Shown: one piece after another, positions 44,070 through 52,153 of the stretch
How the letters are laid out: every line of letters starts with the position of its first letter
How positions within the stretch are numbered: position 1 is the stretch's first letter
NCBI RefSeq assembly: GCF_025264665.1
Contig: NZ_CP073697.1
Span: 2,480,001 to 2,544,000, forward strand
DNA: 64,000 bases
Direction of reading: 5' to 3'
DNA from: Edaphobacter flagellatus
Lineage (GTDB): Bacteria; Acidobacteriota; Terriglobia; Terriglobales; Acidobacteriaceae
Notes under the pieces: model-generated
Seen by the model: the letters and a program-made list of their open reading frames with translations, nothing else
What the model was told of the DNA's origin: nothing
Databases searched by the model: none
Program-made: the position numbers and the translations under genes

Positions 44070-44115
44070 AAAAATGCGGGGGTTCCTCGACTCGCTCTGC
44101 TCGCTCGGGATGACA
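44070..44115 (-). repeat. Dispersed repeat, copy B (minus)
   Basis: Inverted copy of the 46-bp unit, ending AAAAATGCGGGGGTTCC on the plus strand. It sits 25 bp before the GIY-YIG start and with copy A brackets that gene. Confidence 0.85.
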
Positions 44116-44167
44116 CTTTCTTGATCGGGATGACGCTTTCTTGAAGAGAGTGTCTAGCTGTAAATCA

Positions 44168-44220
44168 TGTTATTCCGAGCGAAGCGCAAAGCACGCAGCC
44201 GAGGAACCCCCGCATTTTTG
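44168..44220 (+). repeat. Dispersed repeat, copy C (plus, expanded)
   Basis: Same ends as copy A (ATTCCGAGCGAAGCGC; CGAGGAACCCCCGCATTTTTG) with about 7 extra bases in the middle. It lies 45 bp before the GATase-like gene. Confidence 0.8.
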
Positions 44221-44264
44221 CATCTCATCCATCCATGTGAGTGCCGCGAGTATCATGAATAAAA

Positions 44265-45095
44265 ATGAAGCCGCGCATCGCTATCCCGATCCCGACCAGC
44301 ACCAACCTCGACTACAACGCAAAATCCTGGCCGCAGTATGCTGAGGCCATCCGCCGCGCCGGCGGCGAGCCGGTCGAGATTCCGCTCGCTGGCACCCCAA
44401 ATGCTATTGCCGATTTGATTAATACCTGCCAGGGTGTCCTCCTCCCCGGCTCTCCCGCCGACGTCAATCCGCATAAGTTCGGCCAGGAGCCCGAGCCCGA
44501 GACCGCACCTGCCGATCCGGCGCGCGAGAACGTCGACGAGCTGCTCATCCAGGACGCGCACAACCTCTATAAGCCTTTGCTCTGCATCTGCTTCGGCACG
44601 CAATCGCTGAATGTCTGGCGCGGTGGCACGCTGGTGCAGCATCTTGCGCCCATGCCGGTCAACCATCCTGCCGGCAAGACGGTCGCCGTTGCTCACAATG
44701 CAGCCATTCTGCCCGATTCCACCCTCGGCCGTATCGTCGCCGAAAGCAGCAAGAAAAAAGAAGCGGAGGAAACCTCTGAGGAGGAGGCCCTAGTGGAGAA
44801 CGGCTTCCTCCGCCTGCCGATCAACTCCTCACACCATCAGGCGATCGGCATCCCTGGCGATGGGTTACGCGTCGTGGCCCGCTGCCCTCAGGATGCCGTC
44901 ATCGAGGCAGTCGAGGGCGGGCAGGACGTCAACAACCCAAACGCGCATTTCGTACTGGCTGTGCAGTGGCACCCTGAGCGCAGCTATGACATCTCGGCTG
45001 CATCACGCGCCATCTTCGAGCGTTTCGTCGCCGAGGCTTCGGCATGGAAGCCCCGCACCATTCAGACTTCAGTCGTTGCTGCCACCAAAGGCTGA
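44265..45095 (+). CDS. Gamma-glutamyl-GABA hydrolase-type class I amidotransferase
   Basis: 276 aa. The triad is visible: Cys in KPLLCICFGTQSLNV, and His-Glu in AVQWHPERSYDI. RAGGEPVEIPLAG and GVLLPGSPADVNPHKFG are typical of the peptidase C26/PuuD group. A Glu/Lys-rich insert (about 165-180) is unusual. It should free glutamate from gamma-glutamyl amides. A small minus-strand gene overlaps its 3' end by about 34 bp. Confidence 0.88.
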   Translation: MKPRIAIPIPTSTNLDYNAKSWPQYAEAIRRAGGEPVEIPLAGTPNAIADLINTCQGVLLPGSPADVNPHKFGQEPEPETAPADPARENVDELLIQDAHNLYKPLLCICFGTQSLNVWRGGTLVQHLAPMPVNHPAGKTVAVAHNAAILPDSTLGRIVAESSKKKEAEETSEEEALVENGFLRLPINSSHHQAIGIPGDGLRVVARCPQDAVIEAVEGGQDVNNPNAHFVLAVQWHPERSYDISAASRAIFERFVAEASAWKPRTIQTSVVAATKG

Positions 45096-45220
45096 CGCGC
45101 CAGCTTCAACGGCCTCACCGAAGCGGCCTTCTCCGGGGGCCGCTTCTTCATTGCCTGCACCTTGGGCGGAACGTAGATCACAATCGCCCACAGCGCCATC
45201 ATGGTCACCAACACCCGCAT
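45062..45220 (-). CDS. Possible small exported or membrane peptide
   Basis: 52 aa: MRVLVTMMALWAIVIYVPPK, then a basic, Pro-rich tail. The first 23 residues look like a signal or membrane anchor (possible cleavage after VQA). AGGAAG lies 4 nt before the ATG. It overlaps the end of the convergent GATase-like gene. No family recognised. Confidence 0.4.
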   Translation of the reverse strand: MRVLVTMMALWAIVIYVPPKVQAMKKRPPEKAASVRPLKLARQPLVAATTEV

Positions 45221-45428
45221 CGCTTCCTGTCTCACAGCCGAACCTCACAAGATTGTTCTGCCTGGAGAGAAAGCACATGCCGTGCCAAACCAGACGAATG
45301 GTGAATCCACGTAAATTGAGCTATTTGCACAGATACGTCCCATCCAGCACGACAGGCAGGCGTCCATCAACGGACTTCAGCGTTCAGAAATGGACTCGCC
45401 GATGCAGGAGTGAACGTCAAGGCTGGAA

Positions 45429-45444
45429 TGTTCCACGTGGAACA
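45429..45444. promoter_or_regulatory. parS site 1
   Basis: TGTTCCACGTGGAACA, one symmetric change from the canonical TGTTTCACGTGAAACA. Flanks GGCTGGAA and TTCCAGCC add a looser outer palindrome. Confidence 0.92.
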
Positions 45445-45515
45445 TTCCATTCCAGCCAAACCAGTTTGTCCAACGCGGTGCAGCTGAGGACGTCCTGGGT
45501 GGGTTCATGAATCAG

Positions 45516-45543
45516 CCGAATTGTTCCACGTGGAACAATTCGG
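45516..45543. promoter_or_regulatory. parS site 2 (28-bp perfect palindrome)
   Basis: Core TGTTCCACGTGGAACA at 45522-45537 with extra arms CCGAAT and ATTCGG, making 28 bp of perfect symmetry. It lies 15 bp before the rsmG start, so bound ParB may affect rsmG expression. Confidence 0.92.
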
Positions 45544-45558
45544 CATACTGGAAGACGC

Positions 45559-46164
45559 ATGCCTGTCCTCACTGAGTCTGAGATCGAACGCCTGCTGGCT
45601 CCTTACACCAACCAGAACGCTACACTGGCCGCGAAGATGGTCGAGTATCTGGACCTGCTGGTGCGCTGGAATGCCCGAACGAACCTGACGGCAATCCGCA
45701 CTCCCGAGGAGATGGTGCGCCGCCATTTCGGAGAGAGTCTCTTTGCCGCCGCACATCTCGGCGATCCGCTCCCCGATACCTTGCTCGATCTCGGCTCCGG
45801 GGCTGGATTCCCCGGACTTCCCATCGCGCTCGCCCGTCCGGAGATTGCGGTTACGCTGGCCGAGTCGCAGAACAAGAAGTCGACCTTCCTGCGCGAGGCA
45901 GTACGTACGCTGGGTGTGAAGAATGTTGAGGTCTGGGCTGGACGTGCGGAAAATCTGCCCGAGGGGCGTCAGTTTCATACCGTGACCCTGCGTGCCGTAG
46001 ACGATATGGCCGCGGCTCTGGCCATTGCTGAGCCTCTGGTGCGAAGCCAGATGCTCCTGCTGACAACGGCAACCCCAGGACTTCCTGCAGGATTCTCTGT
46101 GATCGAGCGGCTTCCGCTGCCGGAGAGTGAGTCGGGCGTGCTGCTGCGCGCTACGCGGGATTGA
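45559..46164 (+). CDS. rsmG: 16S rRNA m7G527 methyltransferase
   Basis: 201 aa. MVEYLDLLVRWNARTNLTAIR, RHFGESLFAA, then the SAM loop LLDLGSGAGFPGLPIALARP, TLAESQNKKSTFLREAVRTLG and TVTLRAVDDM. A compact RsmG of usual length. It methylates G527 in the 530 loop. Its place before parA-parB is the common near-origin layout. Confidence 0.95.
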   Translation: MPVLTESEIERLLAPYTNQNATLAAKMVEYLDLLVRWNARTNLTAIRTPEEMVRRHFGESLFAAAHLGDPLPDTLLDLGSGAGFPGLPIALARPEIAVTLAESQNKKSTFLREAVRTLGVKNVEVWAGRAENLPEGRQFHTVTLRAVDDMAAALAIAEPLVRSQMLLLTTATPGLPAGFSVIERLPLPESESGVLLRATRD

Positions 46165-46168
46165 GGAA

Positions 46169-46184
46169 TGTTCCACGTGGAACA
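46169..46184. promoter_or_regulatory. parS site 3
   Basis: TGTTCCACGTGGAACA, 5 bp past the rsmG stop. Confidence 0.92.
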
Positions 46185-46212
46185 ATGCAGTGGAACTCAG
46201 CGAAGGCCTGAA

Positions 46213-46228
46213 TGTTCCACGTGGAACA
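46213..46228. promoter_or_regulatory. parS site 4
   Basis: TGTTCCACGTGGAACA, 44 bp after site 3. Confidence 0.92.
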
Positions 46229-46388
46229 ATAGTGCGCCGGTAAGAAGGTCTCTTCCAGTCCGAACAGGATTCTCTGAAGGGCGTGCTCGAAACGGGGTCA
46301 GAGACGGTCCCCCTAATGGACTCAGAGTGCCTGATCCTGGAAAAACAGTAAACTCTCCAAAAGAGTGAACCGCCTCCCCCGAAAGAGT

Positions 46389-46414
46389 TGAAATGTTCCA
46401 CGTGGAACATTTCA
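46389..46414. promoter_or_regulatory. parS site 5 (26-bp perfect palindrome)
   Basis: Core at 46394-46409 with outer TGAAA and TTTCA arms, all symmetric. It lies about 200 bp before parA. Confidence 0.92.
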
Positions 46415-46456
46415 GGCGGTGATTCTGTCCCCCGGACAGGGAGTCTTGCGGGGAGC

Positions 46457-46568
46457 TTTTCCACATCCCGGCTTTTTTTGCTGTTGCGAATCCACCGGTG
46501 TTTCCTGCGTTCCGTGAGTTCTCCACAGTTTCAGGGAAGTTCTGCACAGGCTTAAGCCCATTGCCACA
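46457..46568 (+). other. DnaA-box-like array
   Basis: Same-strand 9-mers TTTTCCACA (46457, fits TTWTNCACA fully), TTCTCCACA (46519, one mismatch), TTCTGCACA (46540, one mismatch) and ATTGCCACA (46560, two). Start-to-start steps are 62, 21 and 20 bp, close to multiples of two helical turns. Confidence 0.45.
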
Positions 46569-46602
46569 TGGAAGCGGGCTGGCTAACCTGCTTTAAGTCG
46601 AA

Positions 46603-47670
46603 ATGATCACTATTCACCCTACAAACAAGCCTCGCCCAGGAAATACTCCCATCGCGACCGCGGAGCCGGAGAAAGCCCCGGAAAAGGGTCAGAATCCGGG
46701 AAACGATCAGGGCAGTCATGCGAAGGAGACGGTCGCCGTTCCCGCTGGAAAGCCGGAGACAGCGCCGCAGGCCGGGGCGAAGCCGCAGGCCAAGGTCATC
46801 GCCATCGTCAACCAGAAGGGCGGCGTGGGCAAGACGACGACTGCCATTAATCTTGCGGCGGCTCTGGCACTCGAGGGCGTAGAGACGCTGCTGATCGACT
46901 GCGATCCGCAGGCAAACTCCTCGGGAGGACTGGGGGTTGCGCGCCAGGCCGATGGCGAAGAGCCGCGGCTAAGCACGTACGATCTGCTGATGGGCGAGAC
47001 GACGCTGGTCGAGGCCATGCTGCCTACCGAGATTGAGAAGTTGAAGCTGGTTCCGTCGTCGAAGAACCTGATCGGCGCAACGATTGAGCTGATCTCGGCC
47101 GATGAGCGTGAGTTCCGGCTGCGAAAGGCCATCGAGCCGGTCAAGGGAGACTTCCGCTTTATCCTGCTGGACTGTCCGCCGGCATTGGATCTGCTCACAC
47201 TCAATGCTCTGGTCGCGAGCGATGGGCTACTGGTGCCGATGCAGGCGGAGTACTTCGCGCTGGAGGGCATCTCGGAGCTGATGTCGACGCTGGATAAGGT
47301 GACGGCGGCCTTCAATCCTAAGCTGGCGCTTGAAGGCGTGTTGATGACGATGTATGACGACCGCACGAACTTGGCGATGCAGGTGACGGAGAATCTGAAA
47401 AACTTCTTCGACGACAAGCTGTTGAAGACAACGATTCCGCGCAACGTGCGGTTGGCCGAGGCTCCGAGTCACGGCAAGCCGGTGGCGTTGTATGACTCGA
47501 AGTCGCGCGGCGCGGAGACGTATCGCGATCTGGCGATGGAGCTGCTGGAGCGAAACGGGATGGAGTCGCCCGCGGTGAAGCGAAGGTTGGCTGCTGCCGC
47601 CGCCGCTGCCAGTTCGCTGAAGTCGTTCCAGGAGCCGGAGAAGAAGAAGCGGTTCTGGAATAAGGGATAG
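46603..47670 (+). CDS. parA: Chromosome partitioning ATPase ParA (Soj)
   Basis: 355 aa. A 63-residue Pro/Lys/Gln-rich leader precedes the usual start [25 protein letters not shown] (deviant Walker A at 72-80). Further marks: [53 protein letters not shown], and late [19 protein letters not shown]. It drives origin segregation with ParB and parS. The leader is longer than in most Soj proteins. Confidence 0.95.
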   Translation: MITIHPTNKPRPGNTPIATAEPEKAPEKGQNPGNDQGSHAKETVAVPAGKPETAPQAGAKPQAKVIAIVNQKGGVGKTTTAINLAAALALEGVETLLIDCDPQANSSGGLGVARQADGEEPRLSTYDLLMGETTLVEAMLPTEIEKLKLVPSSKNLIGATIELISADEREFRLRKAIEPVKGDFRFILLDCPPALDLLTLNALVASDGLLVPMQAEYFALEGISELMSTLDKVTAAFNPKLALEGVLMTMYDDRTNLAMQVTENLKNFFDDKLLKTTIPRNVRLAEAPSHGKPVALYDSKSRGAETYRDLAMELLERNGMESPAVKRRLAAAAAAASSLKSFQEPEKKKRFWNKG

Positions 47671-47732
47671 CGCGAATCCACCTTGGCTCGCTACACGAGG
47701 GGACACCCAGTTTCGTGGCGTGAATGCGAGCT

Positions 47733-47765
47733 TCAGGGATTCTTCGGCTACGCCTCAGAATGATG
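47733..47765 (-). repeat. Degenerate dispersed repeat
   Basis: On the minus strand it reads TCATTCTGAGGCGTAGCCGA and then AGAATCCC, a relative of the 'TCATTCCGAGCG...' unit around the GIY-YIG gene. It lies between parA and parB. Confidence 0.45.
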
Positions 47766-47809
47766 TTTTTGTATATGGATTGTTTTTGAAGTGATTGGAG
47801 TTGGTGACT

Positions 47810-48799
47810 ATGGCGACAGCGACGACAGAGAGTAAGCGGCGTGCTTTGGGGAAAGGGTTGGAGTCTTTGCTGCCTTCGCGGCCTGCGGCTCCGGCGGCTG
47901 GAAATGCGGCTAGCGGTGGAGTGACGATTGCGGCTGCCGCGGCTCCTGCGGTTGCAGCGGCGGAGCCTACAGGCAAGCCGATGGAGATTGCGCTGGATCT
48001 GATCGAGCGCAACCCTTGGCAGACCCGCTCGCACTTCGATGAGGCGGCATTGGACGAGCTGGCGGCTTCGGTGAAGGCTTCTGGGGTGGTGCAACCTATT
48101 GTTGTCAGGCCACTTACGCCTGCTGCCCATATGGGGCCGGGGCAGAATGCACCCCGTTACCAATTGATAACGGGTGAGCGCCGCCTGCTGGCTTCGAAGA
48201 AGGCGGGGAAGGCGACGATTCCGGCGATTGTGCGCCAGGTGAACGACGAGCAGGTGCTCGAGATGACGATCGTCGAGAACCTGCAGCGCGCCGACCTGAA
48301 TCCGATGGAGCAGGCGCGGGCGTTTCATCGGCTGGCGAATGAGTTCAAGCTGACGCAGGAGCAGGTGGCTGTGCGTACGGGCAAGGAGCGCGCGACGGTG
48401 GCGAACTTTCTGCGGCTGATGCGGTTGCCGGAGGGCGTGCAGACGAAGGTGGAGACGGGCGACCTGACGTTCGGCCATGCGAAGGCGCTCTTGGCGCTGG
48501 AGGGCGCGGAGGCGATCTCGTCGGCGGCGCAGAAGGTGCTGGCTCTGTCGCTTTCGGTGCGGCAGACAGAGAACTATGTGCAAGGCCTGATCAATCCCGA
48601 GGCGCGCGAGAAGAAGCCGAAGGTCGAAGAGCAGCCGGTGGACCCAAATGTGCGTGAGGCCGAGGACAGGCTGCGTCGGTCGCTGGGGCTGAAGGTAAAG
48701 ATCGAGGATAAGAAGGGCAAGGGCCGTGTGATTATCGAGTACTCGGGGCTTGAGGATTTCGATGCTCTGCTGGAGATGCTGGGGTCGAAGGCGGAGTAA
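47810..48799 (+). CDS. parB: Chromosome partitioning protein ParB (Spo0J)
   Basis: About 329 aa from ATG 47810 (GGAG 9 nt upstream). RRALGKGLESLLPS opening, an Ala/Pro linker, then IERNPWQTRSHFDEAALDELAASVKASGVVQPIVVR, the CTP-binding GERRLLASKKAG motif, the helix-turn-helix LTQEQVAVRTGKERATVANFLRLMRLP, and a C-terminal dimer domain (VEEQPVDPNVREAEDRLRRSLG). It loads at parS and spreads as a CTP-dependent clamp. Confidence 0.96.
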   Translation: MATATTESKRRALGKGLESLLPSRPAAPAAGNAASGGVTIAAAAAPAVAAAEPTGKPMEIALDLIERNPWQTRSHFDEAALDELAASVKASGVVQPIVVRPLTPAAHMGPGQNAPRYQLITGERRLLASKKAGKATIPAIVRQVNDEQVLEMTIVENLQRADLNPMEQARAFHRLANEFKLTQEQVAVRTGKERATVANFLRLMRLPEGVQTKVETGDLTFGHAKALLALEGAEAISSAAQKVLALSLSVRQTENYVQGLINPEAREKKPKVEEQPVDPNVREAEDRLRRSLGLKVKIEDKKGKGRVIIEYSGLEDFDALLEMLGSKAE

Positions 48800-48833
48800 T
48801 TTGTAACCGATAAAAGCACGTATTAAACTAGCC

Positions 48834-49268
48834 ATGTTCAAACCGCACGCGAAATCCGAAGAGCGCAAACGCAGCGCAACGGTTCTGATCAAATATCTTT
48901 TGACAGCGGAAAGACCCGAAGCGCTTCCTGAACACTATAGGGAGTTACTCACCGTTCTTCTCTGGAAAATTACGGAAGCAGAGTCGAAGAAATACGATAC
49001 CCGTTTCCAATCAGAAGGCGCAGTTCATCGGAGCAGCGATACTGTTCTTCGTCATGAACACGTCTTTCAAAGAAAGAAGATGATTGCAGAGCTAGAGAAT
49101 GCAAGTGTCCAAGAAGTGGATGACATTCTCGCAAAGGCAGTCGGATGCACGGTGACGCTTGAGGAGCATGTCCTGTTGTCCAAATTTGATGATGATTATG
49201 GTTGGGATCGTTATCGAAAAGCTGGGATAAGGGTCGTCGATACCCAAACCAGTGAACAAATTATTTAG
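48834..49268 (+). CDS. Hypothetical protein of lower GC
   Basis: 144 aa, cytoplasmic and charged, not recognised. The N-terminus (KSEERKRSATVLIKYLL) and LLTVLLWKITEAESKKYDTRFQSEGAV are helical; the end KFDDDYGWDRYRKAGIRVVDTQT may fold with them. Base composition is clearly lower in GC than parB. It follows parB by 34 bp and precedes a palindromic repeat, suggesting insertion after the par operon. Confidence 0.6.
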   Translation: MFKPHAKSEERKRSATVLIKYLLTAERPEALPEHYRELLTVLLWKITEAESKKYDTRFQSEGAVHRSSDTVLRHEHVFQRKKMIAELENASVQEVDDILAKAVGCTVTLEEHVLLSKFDDDYGWDRYRKAGIRVVDTQTSEQII

Positions 49269-49290
49269 CACAACGAACCACCGTACCTCA

Positions 49291-49345
49291 GGGGCTAAAG
49301 CCCCTTTCCTTTAGGAGGATCCTGCGGCACGGCTGAAGCCGTGCC
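49291..49345. repeat. Paired palindromic extragenic repeat
   Basis: Two hairpins in a row: GGGGCTAAAGCCCC (49291-49304) and GGCACGGCTGAAGCCGTGCC (49326-49345). Such 'ggctgaagcc' repeats recur between genes in Acidobacteriaceae genomes. A single related palindrome is at 2401-2420. Confidence 0.7.
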
Positions 49346-49519
49346 CTAAGCGAGACGGTCCGCGCTGGACGCGAATGTCCTACACCTGGTGATGAACCCC
49401 TCAGATATGGGCACTTAGCCCCACTACCAGTCTCCGAAAAGTAAATTCTTCTCAACTGAGTCCCCACGTGCACAGAAATAAATAAGACGAATTATGAGAC
49501 GGTCTTCCGTTGACTTGAT

Positions 49520-49552
49520 TAGTCGGATGTCGATATAGTCGGAATCCGACTA
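49520..49552. promoter_or_regulatory. Tandem PadR-type operator at a DUF6624-like gene
   Basis: Degenerate copy TAGTCGGATGTCGATA (49520-49535) is followed directly by a perfect palindrome TAGTCGGAATCCGACTA (49536-49552), 17 bp before the ATG at 49570. Design, order and phasing match 27702-27734. Confidence 0.75.
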
Positions 49553-49569
49553 GGAAAGGTTTGTTTTCC

Positions 49570-50256
49570 ATGTTTGGTCTTGGGAGGTGTTACTTGAGGA
49601 ATATAACGACGTGGCTCATCGTTGTAATAACGCTGTTAGGAATCTCGGTGCACGGCCAGCAAGTATCAACCAGGGCACCGGACACGTCCTCACAAGTCAA
49701 AACCGGTATCTCTCGGATTCATCAGATGTGGGTTGAAGACCAGAGTGAGAACCCGAGCAACATAACGGAAGAGGAGTATATTAGACGCGGCGACGCACGG
49801 CGTCTTGAGATTAGAGGCATGCTTGCAAAGGGTGAGATTGATACCGCTCAGGACTTTCACGACGCCGCCTACATCTTCCAGCACGGTGAGACAGCCGACG
49901 ATTACTTACTGGCTCACGTCTTGGCCATAGAAGCCATCGTAAAAGGAGATGATTCTTCAAAATGGATTGCAGCGGCAACCTTGGACCGTTACCTTCAGAG
50001 CACTGGAAAACCACAGGTTTTCGGGACACAGTATTCTGCCGATCCTAACGCGCCAAAGAAGCCCAGAGAACAAGACCCTAAGGCGACAATTCTCCAGGTT
50101 CCCAGGACTCAGAATCCGATAGACCCGCAATTTTTACCCGCCTCCGTGCGGCTTGCATTCTGTGTCCCCGATCTGGAGCAGCAAAAGAAAAACCTTGCAG
50201 AGCTGAATGGGGGACACTATCCCAAACAAATGGTCGCGCCAGGATGCAAACGCTAA
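49570..50256 (+). CDS. Secreted DUF6624-like protein
   Basis: About 228 aa from ATG 49570; a TTG 9 nt upstream is possible. Signal or anchor segment NITTWLIVVITLLGISVHG. The core DTAQDFHDAAYIFQHGETADDYLLAHVLAIEAI, then KWIAAATLDRYLQSTGKPQVFGTQY, follows the DUF6624 pattern (His in the QH pair; DRxLxxxGKPQxFGTQ). Function unknown. Lower GC than its neighbours. The operator upstream ties it to a PadR-type regulator. Confidence 0.7.
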   Translation: MFGLGRCYLRNITTWLIVVITLLGISVHGQQVSTRAPDTSSQVKTGISRIHQMWVEDQSENPSNITEEEYIRRGDARRLEIRGMLAKGEIDTAQDFHDAAYIFQHGETADDYLLAHVLAIEAIVKGDDSSKWIAAATLDRYLQSTGKPQVFGTQYSADPNAPKKPREQDPKATILQVPRTQNPIDPQFLPASVRLAFCVPDLEQQKKNLAELNGGHYPKQMVAPGCKR

Positions 50257-50491
50257 GCATCTTGCACACGAGATAATGGCCGCAGGTCTGCGTAGCCCCT
50301 TACCTGTATGACTACGTAAGCTGCCCGACCACTTCGTCGAGCAGGAATGGAACGCCGCGCTTTCTTAAAAAATTACCGGAGGGCACAGACCCTTGGAGAT
50401 AGGGCTTATGTCTGTTGCGGGTGGCTCTTTTGGGGACTATAAAGCTCCTTCGTTCTGAAATTGATGTTTTCGGACGCTGGAAGGAGCTTCT

Positions 50492-52075
50492 ATGCGTAGT
50501 GATCGTTGGGTCCGGACTGGGGCCGGGATGTTGGTTGCGGCGTGTCTGCTTGTGCCTCAGCTTGTTGCGCAGGCGGCTCCTGCGCCTGCACCTGCGGCGG
50601 CTTCAGCGAATATGCAGTTCGAGGAGAAGCCGTACGACCTGATCCTGAAGGGCGGACATGTTATCGATCCGAAGAACAAGGTCGATGCGATTCGCGACGT
50701 TGCTATTAAGGATGGAAAGATTGCGAAGGTGGCGGTGGGTATTCCTGCCAGCTCGGCGATCAAGGTGGTGAATGTTGCTGGGTTGTACGTGACGCCTGGC
50801 CTGATCGATATGCATGTGCATGTCTTCTGGGGGCTGACGAAGGACGATTATGCCGGTGGCGACTGGGCGATTATGCCGGACGGCTTTACGCTGCGCGATG
50901 GCGTGACGACGGTCGTGGATGCCGGATCGTCGGGGTGGCGCAACTTTGAGACTTTCAAGGAGCGGGTGATCGATCGCTCGCAGACGCGCGTTCTGGCCGA
51001 GCTGAATATTGTGGGCGCGGGTATGGGCAGCGGCGCGATTGAGCAGAACAAAGAGGACATGGACGGCGAGAAGACCGGTGAGATGGCGTTGAAGTATCCG
51101 GGCATTATCGTCGGCGTGAAGAGCGCGCATTTCACGGGGCCGGAGTGGCTTCCGTACGACCAGGCGATCAAGGCAGGCACGATCGCGCATATTCCGGTGA
51201 TGATCGATTACGGTTCGCGCAGGCCGGAGCGCCCGCTGGAGCAGTTGCTGGAGAACAAGTTGCGGCCGGGCGATATCTACACGCATATGTATGGCGGCAG
51301 CCGCGGCGAGCAGGACTCGGAGACAGGCGGCCCGGGCAAGGGAATGTGGGAAGGCAGGAAGCGCGGCATCTACTTCGACGTGGGCCATGGGCAGAGCAGC
51401 TTCCTGTTCAGCGTGGCGGTGCCGCTGATCAAGGCGGGCTTTATTCCGGATTCGATTTCGACGGACATTCACTCGGACAATGTGAACGAAGGTCTGAAGG
51501 ACCAGTTGACGACTGCGGGCAAGTTTCTGGCGATGGGGCTTCCGTTGAAGGAAGTGATCGCGGAGATGACATGGCATCCGGCCGTGGAGATGCAGCAGAC
51601 GCAGCTGGGGCAATTGTCAGAGGGAGCGATCGCCGATATTGCGGTGTTGAACCTGCGTCGTGGGGACTTCGGCTATATCGATGGCTCGGGCGCGGTGATG
51701 AAGGGGCACGAGAAGCTGGAGTGCGAGCTGACGCTGAAAGACGGAAAGTTTGTCTATGATCTGAATGGCCGTGCATCGCCGCCGTGGGACCAGCCGCCGG
51801 GCGCGGCGGAGAAGCAGGCGAAGAAGTGGACGTCGCTGCGCATTCCGACAGGCATAGCGATGCGTCCGCCGAACCCACAGGCTGCGGCGCGCATGGCGCG
51901 GTTCCCGCCACGGTGGCAGCCGTATACGGTAGATGCGAATGGCAAGGTGACGTTGAAAGCGGCGGCGAAGCTGCCTCCGCAGGGTGTCGCGAAGCCGAAG
52001 CTGGATGTGCCTCCGCCTGCGTCGACGTGGGCGACGCCTCCAGCGGATGCGTGGCCACCGGCTCGTAACAAGTAG
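50492..52075 (+). CDS. Secreted amidohydrolase (deacetylase/dihydroorotase-like)
   Basis: 527 aa with signal peptide (MLVAACLLVPQLVAQA). Amidohydrolase marks: DLILKGGHVIDPKNKVDAIRDVAIKDGKI, GLYVTPGLIDMHVHVFWG (HxH metal site), a carboxylated-Lys candidate in GVKSAHFTG, GDIYTHMYGG (His), STDIHSDN (His/Asp) and MTWHPAVEM. A Pro/Ala-rich C-terminal tail of about 90 residues is unusual. It probably hydrolyses a C-N bond of an exported substrate. Confidence 0.87.
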   Translation: MRSDRWVRTGAGMLVAACLLVPQLVAQAAPAPAPAAASANMQFEEKPYDLILKGGHVIDPKNKVDAIRDVAIKDGKIAKVAVGIPASSAIKVVNVAGLYVTPGLIDMHVHVFWGLTKDDYAGGDWAIMPDGFTLRDGVTTVVDAGSSGWRNFETFKERVIDRSQTRVLAELNIVGAGMGSGAIEQNKEDMDGEKTGEMALKYPGIIVGVKSAHFTGPEWLPYDQAIKAGTIAHIPVMIDYGSRRPERPLEQLLENKLRPGDIYTHMYGGSRGEQDSETGGPGKGMWEGRKRGIYFDVGHGQSSFLFSVAVPLIKAGFIPDSISTDIHSDNVNEGLKDQLTTAGKFLAMGLPLKEVIAEMTWHPAVEMQQTQLGQLSEGAIADIAVLNLRRGDFGYIDGSGAVMKGHEKLECELTLKDGKFVYDLNGRASPPWDQPPGAAEKQAKKWTSLRIPTGIAMRPPNPQAAARMARFPPRWQPYTVDANGKVTLKAAAKLPPQGVAKPKLDVPPPASTWATPPADAWPPARNK

Positions 52076-52094
52076 ACAGGCAATGCATCCAGCG

Positions 52095-52131
52095 AATCCC
52101 TATCTGGCGGCGAAGCTGTCAGGTAGGGGAT
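52095..52131. terminator. Probable bidirectional terminator
   Basis: Stem TCCCTATCTG pairs with CAGGTAGGGGA, with a 13-nt loop. It lies in the short gap between convergent genes. Confidence 0.5.
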
Positions 52132-52153
52132 CGGTTGTCGTGATTGCTCTGTC

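Larger units (their letters stand above)
45221..45558. other. Region upstream of rsmG with two parS sites
   Basis: Holds parS sites at 45429-45444 and 45522-45537, and a DnaA-box-like ATTTGCACA at 45323-45331 (8 of 9 consensus bases). No convincing gene. It carries the rsmG promoter. Confidence 0.6.
46165..46602. other. rsmG-parA intergenic region: parS sites and DnaA-box-like array
   Basis: About 440 bp with no gene. It carries parS at 46169-46184, 46213-46228 and 46394-46409, then four DnaA-box-like sites from 46457 to 46568. The combination suggests the segregation centre and possibly the replication origin. Confidence 0.6.
49269..49569. other. Intergenic region: extragenic repeat plus tandem operator
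   Basis: About 300 bp with the two-hairpin repeat at 49291-49345 and the PadR-type operator at 49520-49552. No gene seen. Confidence 0.6.

Noticed and set aside
47318..48892. 524-codon open frame opposite parA/parB
   Set aside because: Arg/Leu/His-rich product running across two well-supported genes.
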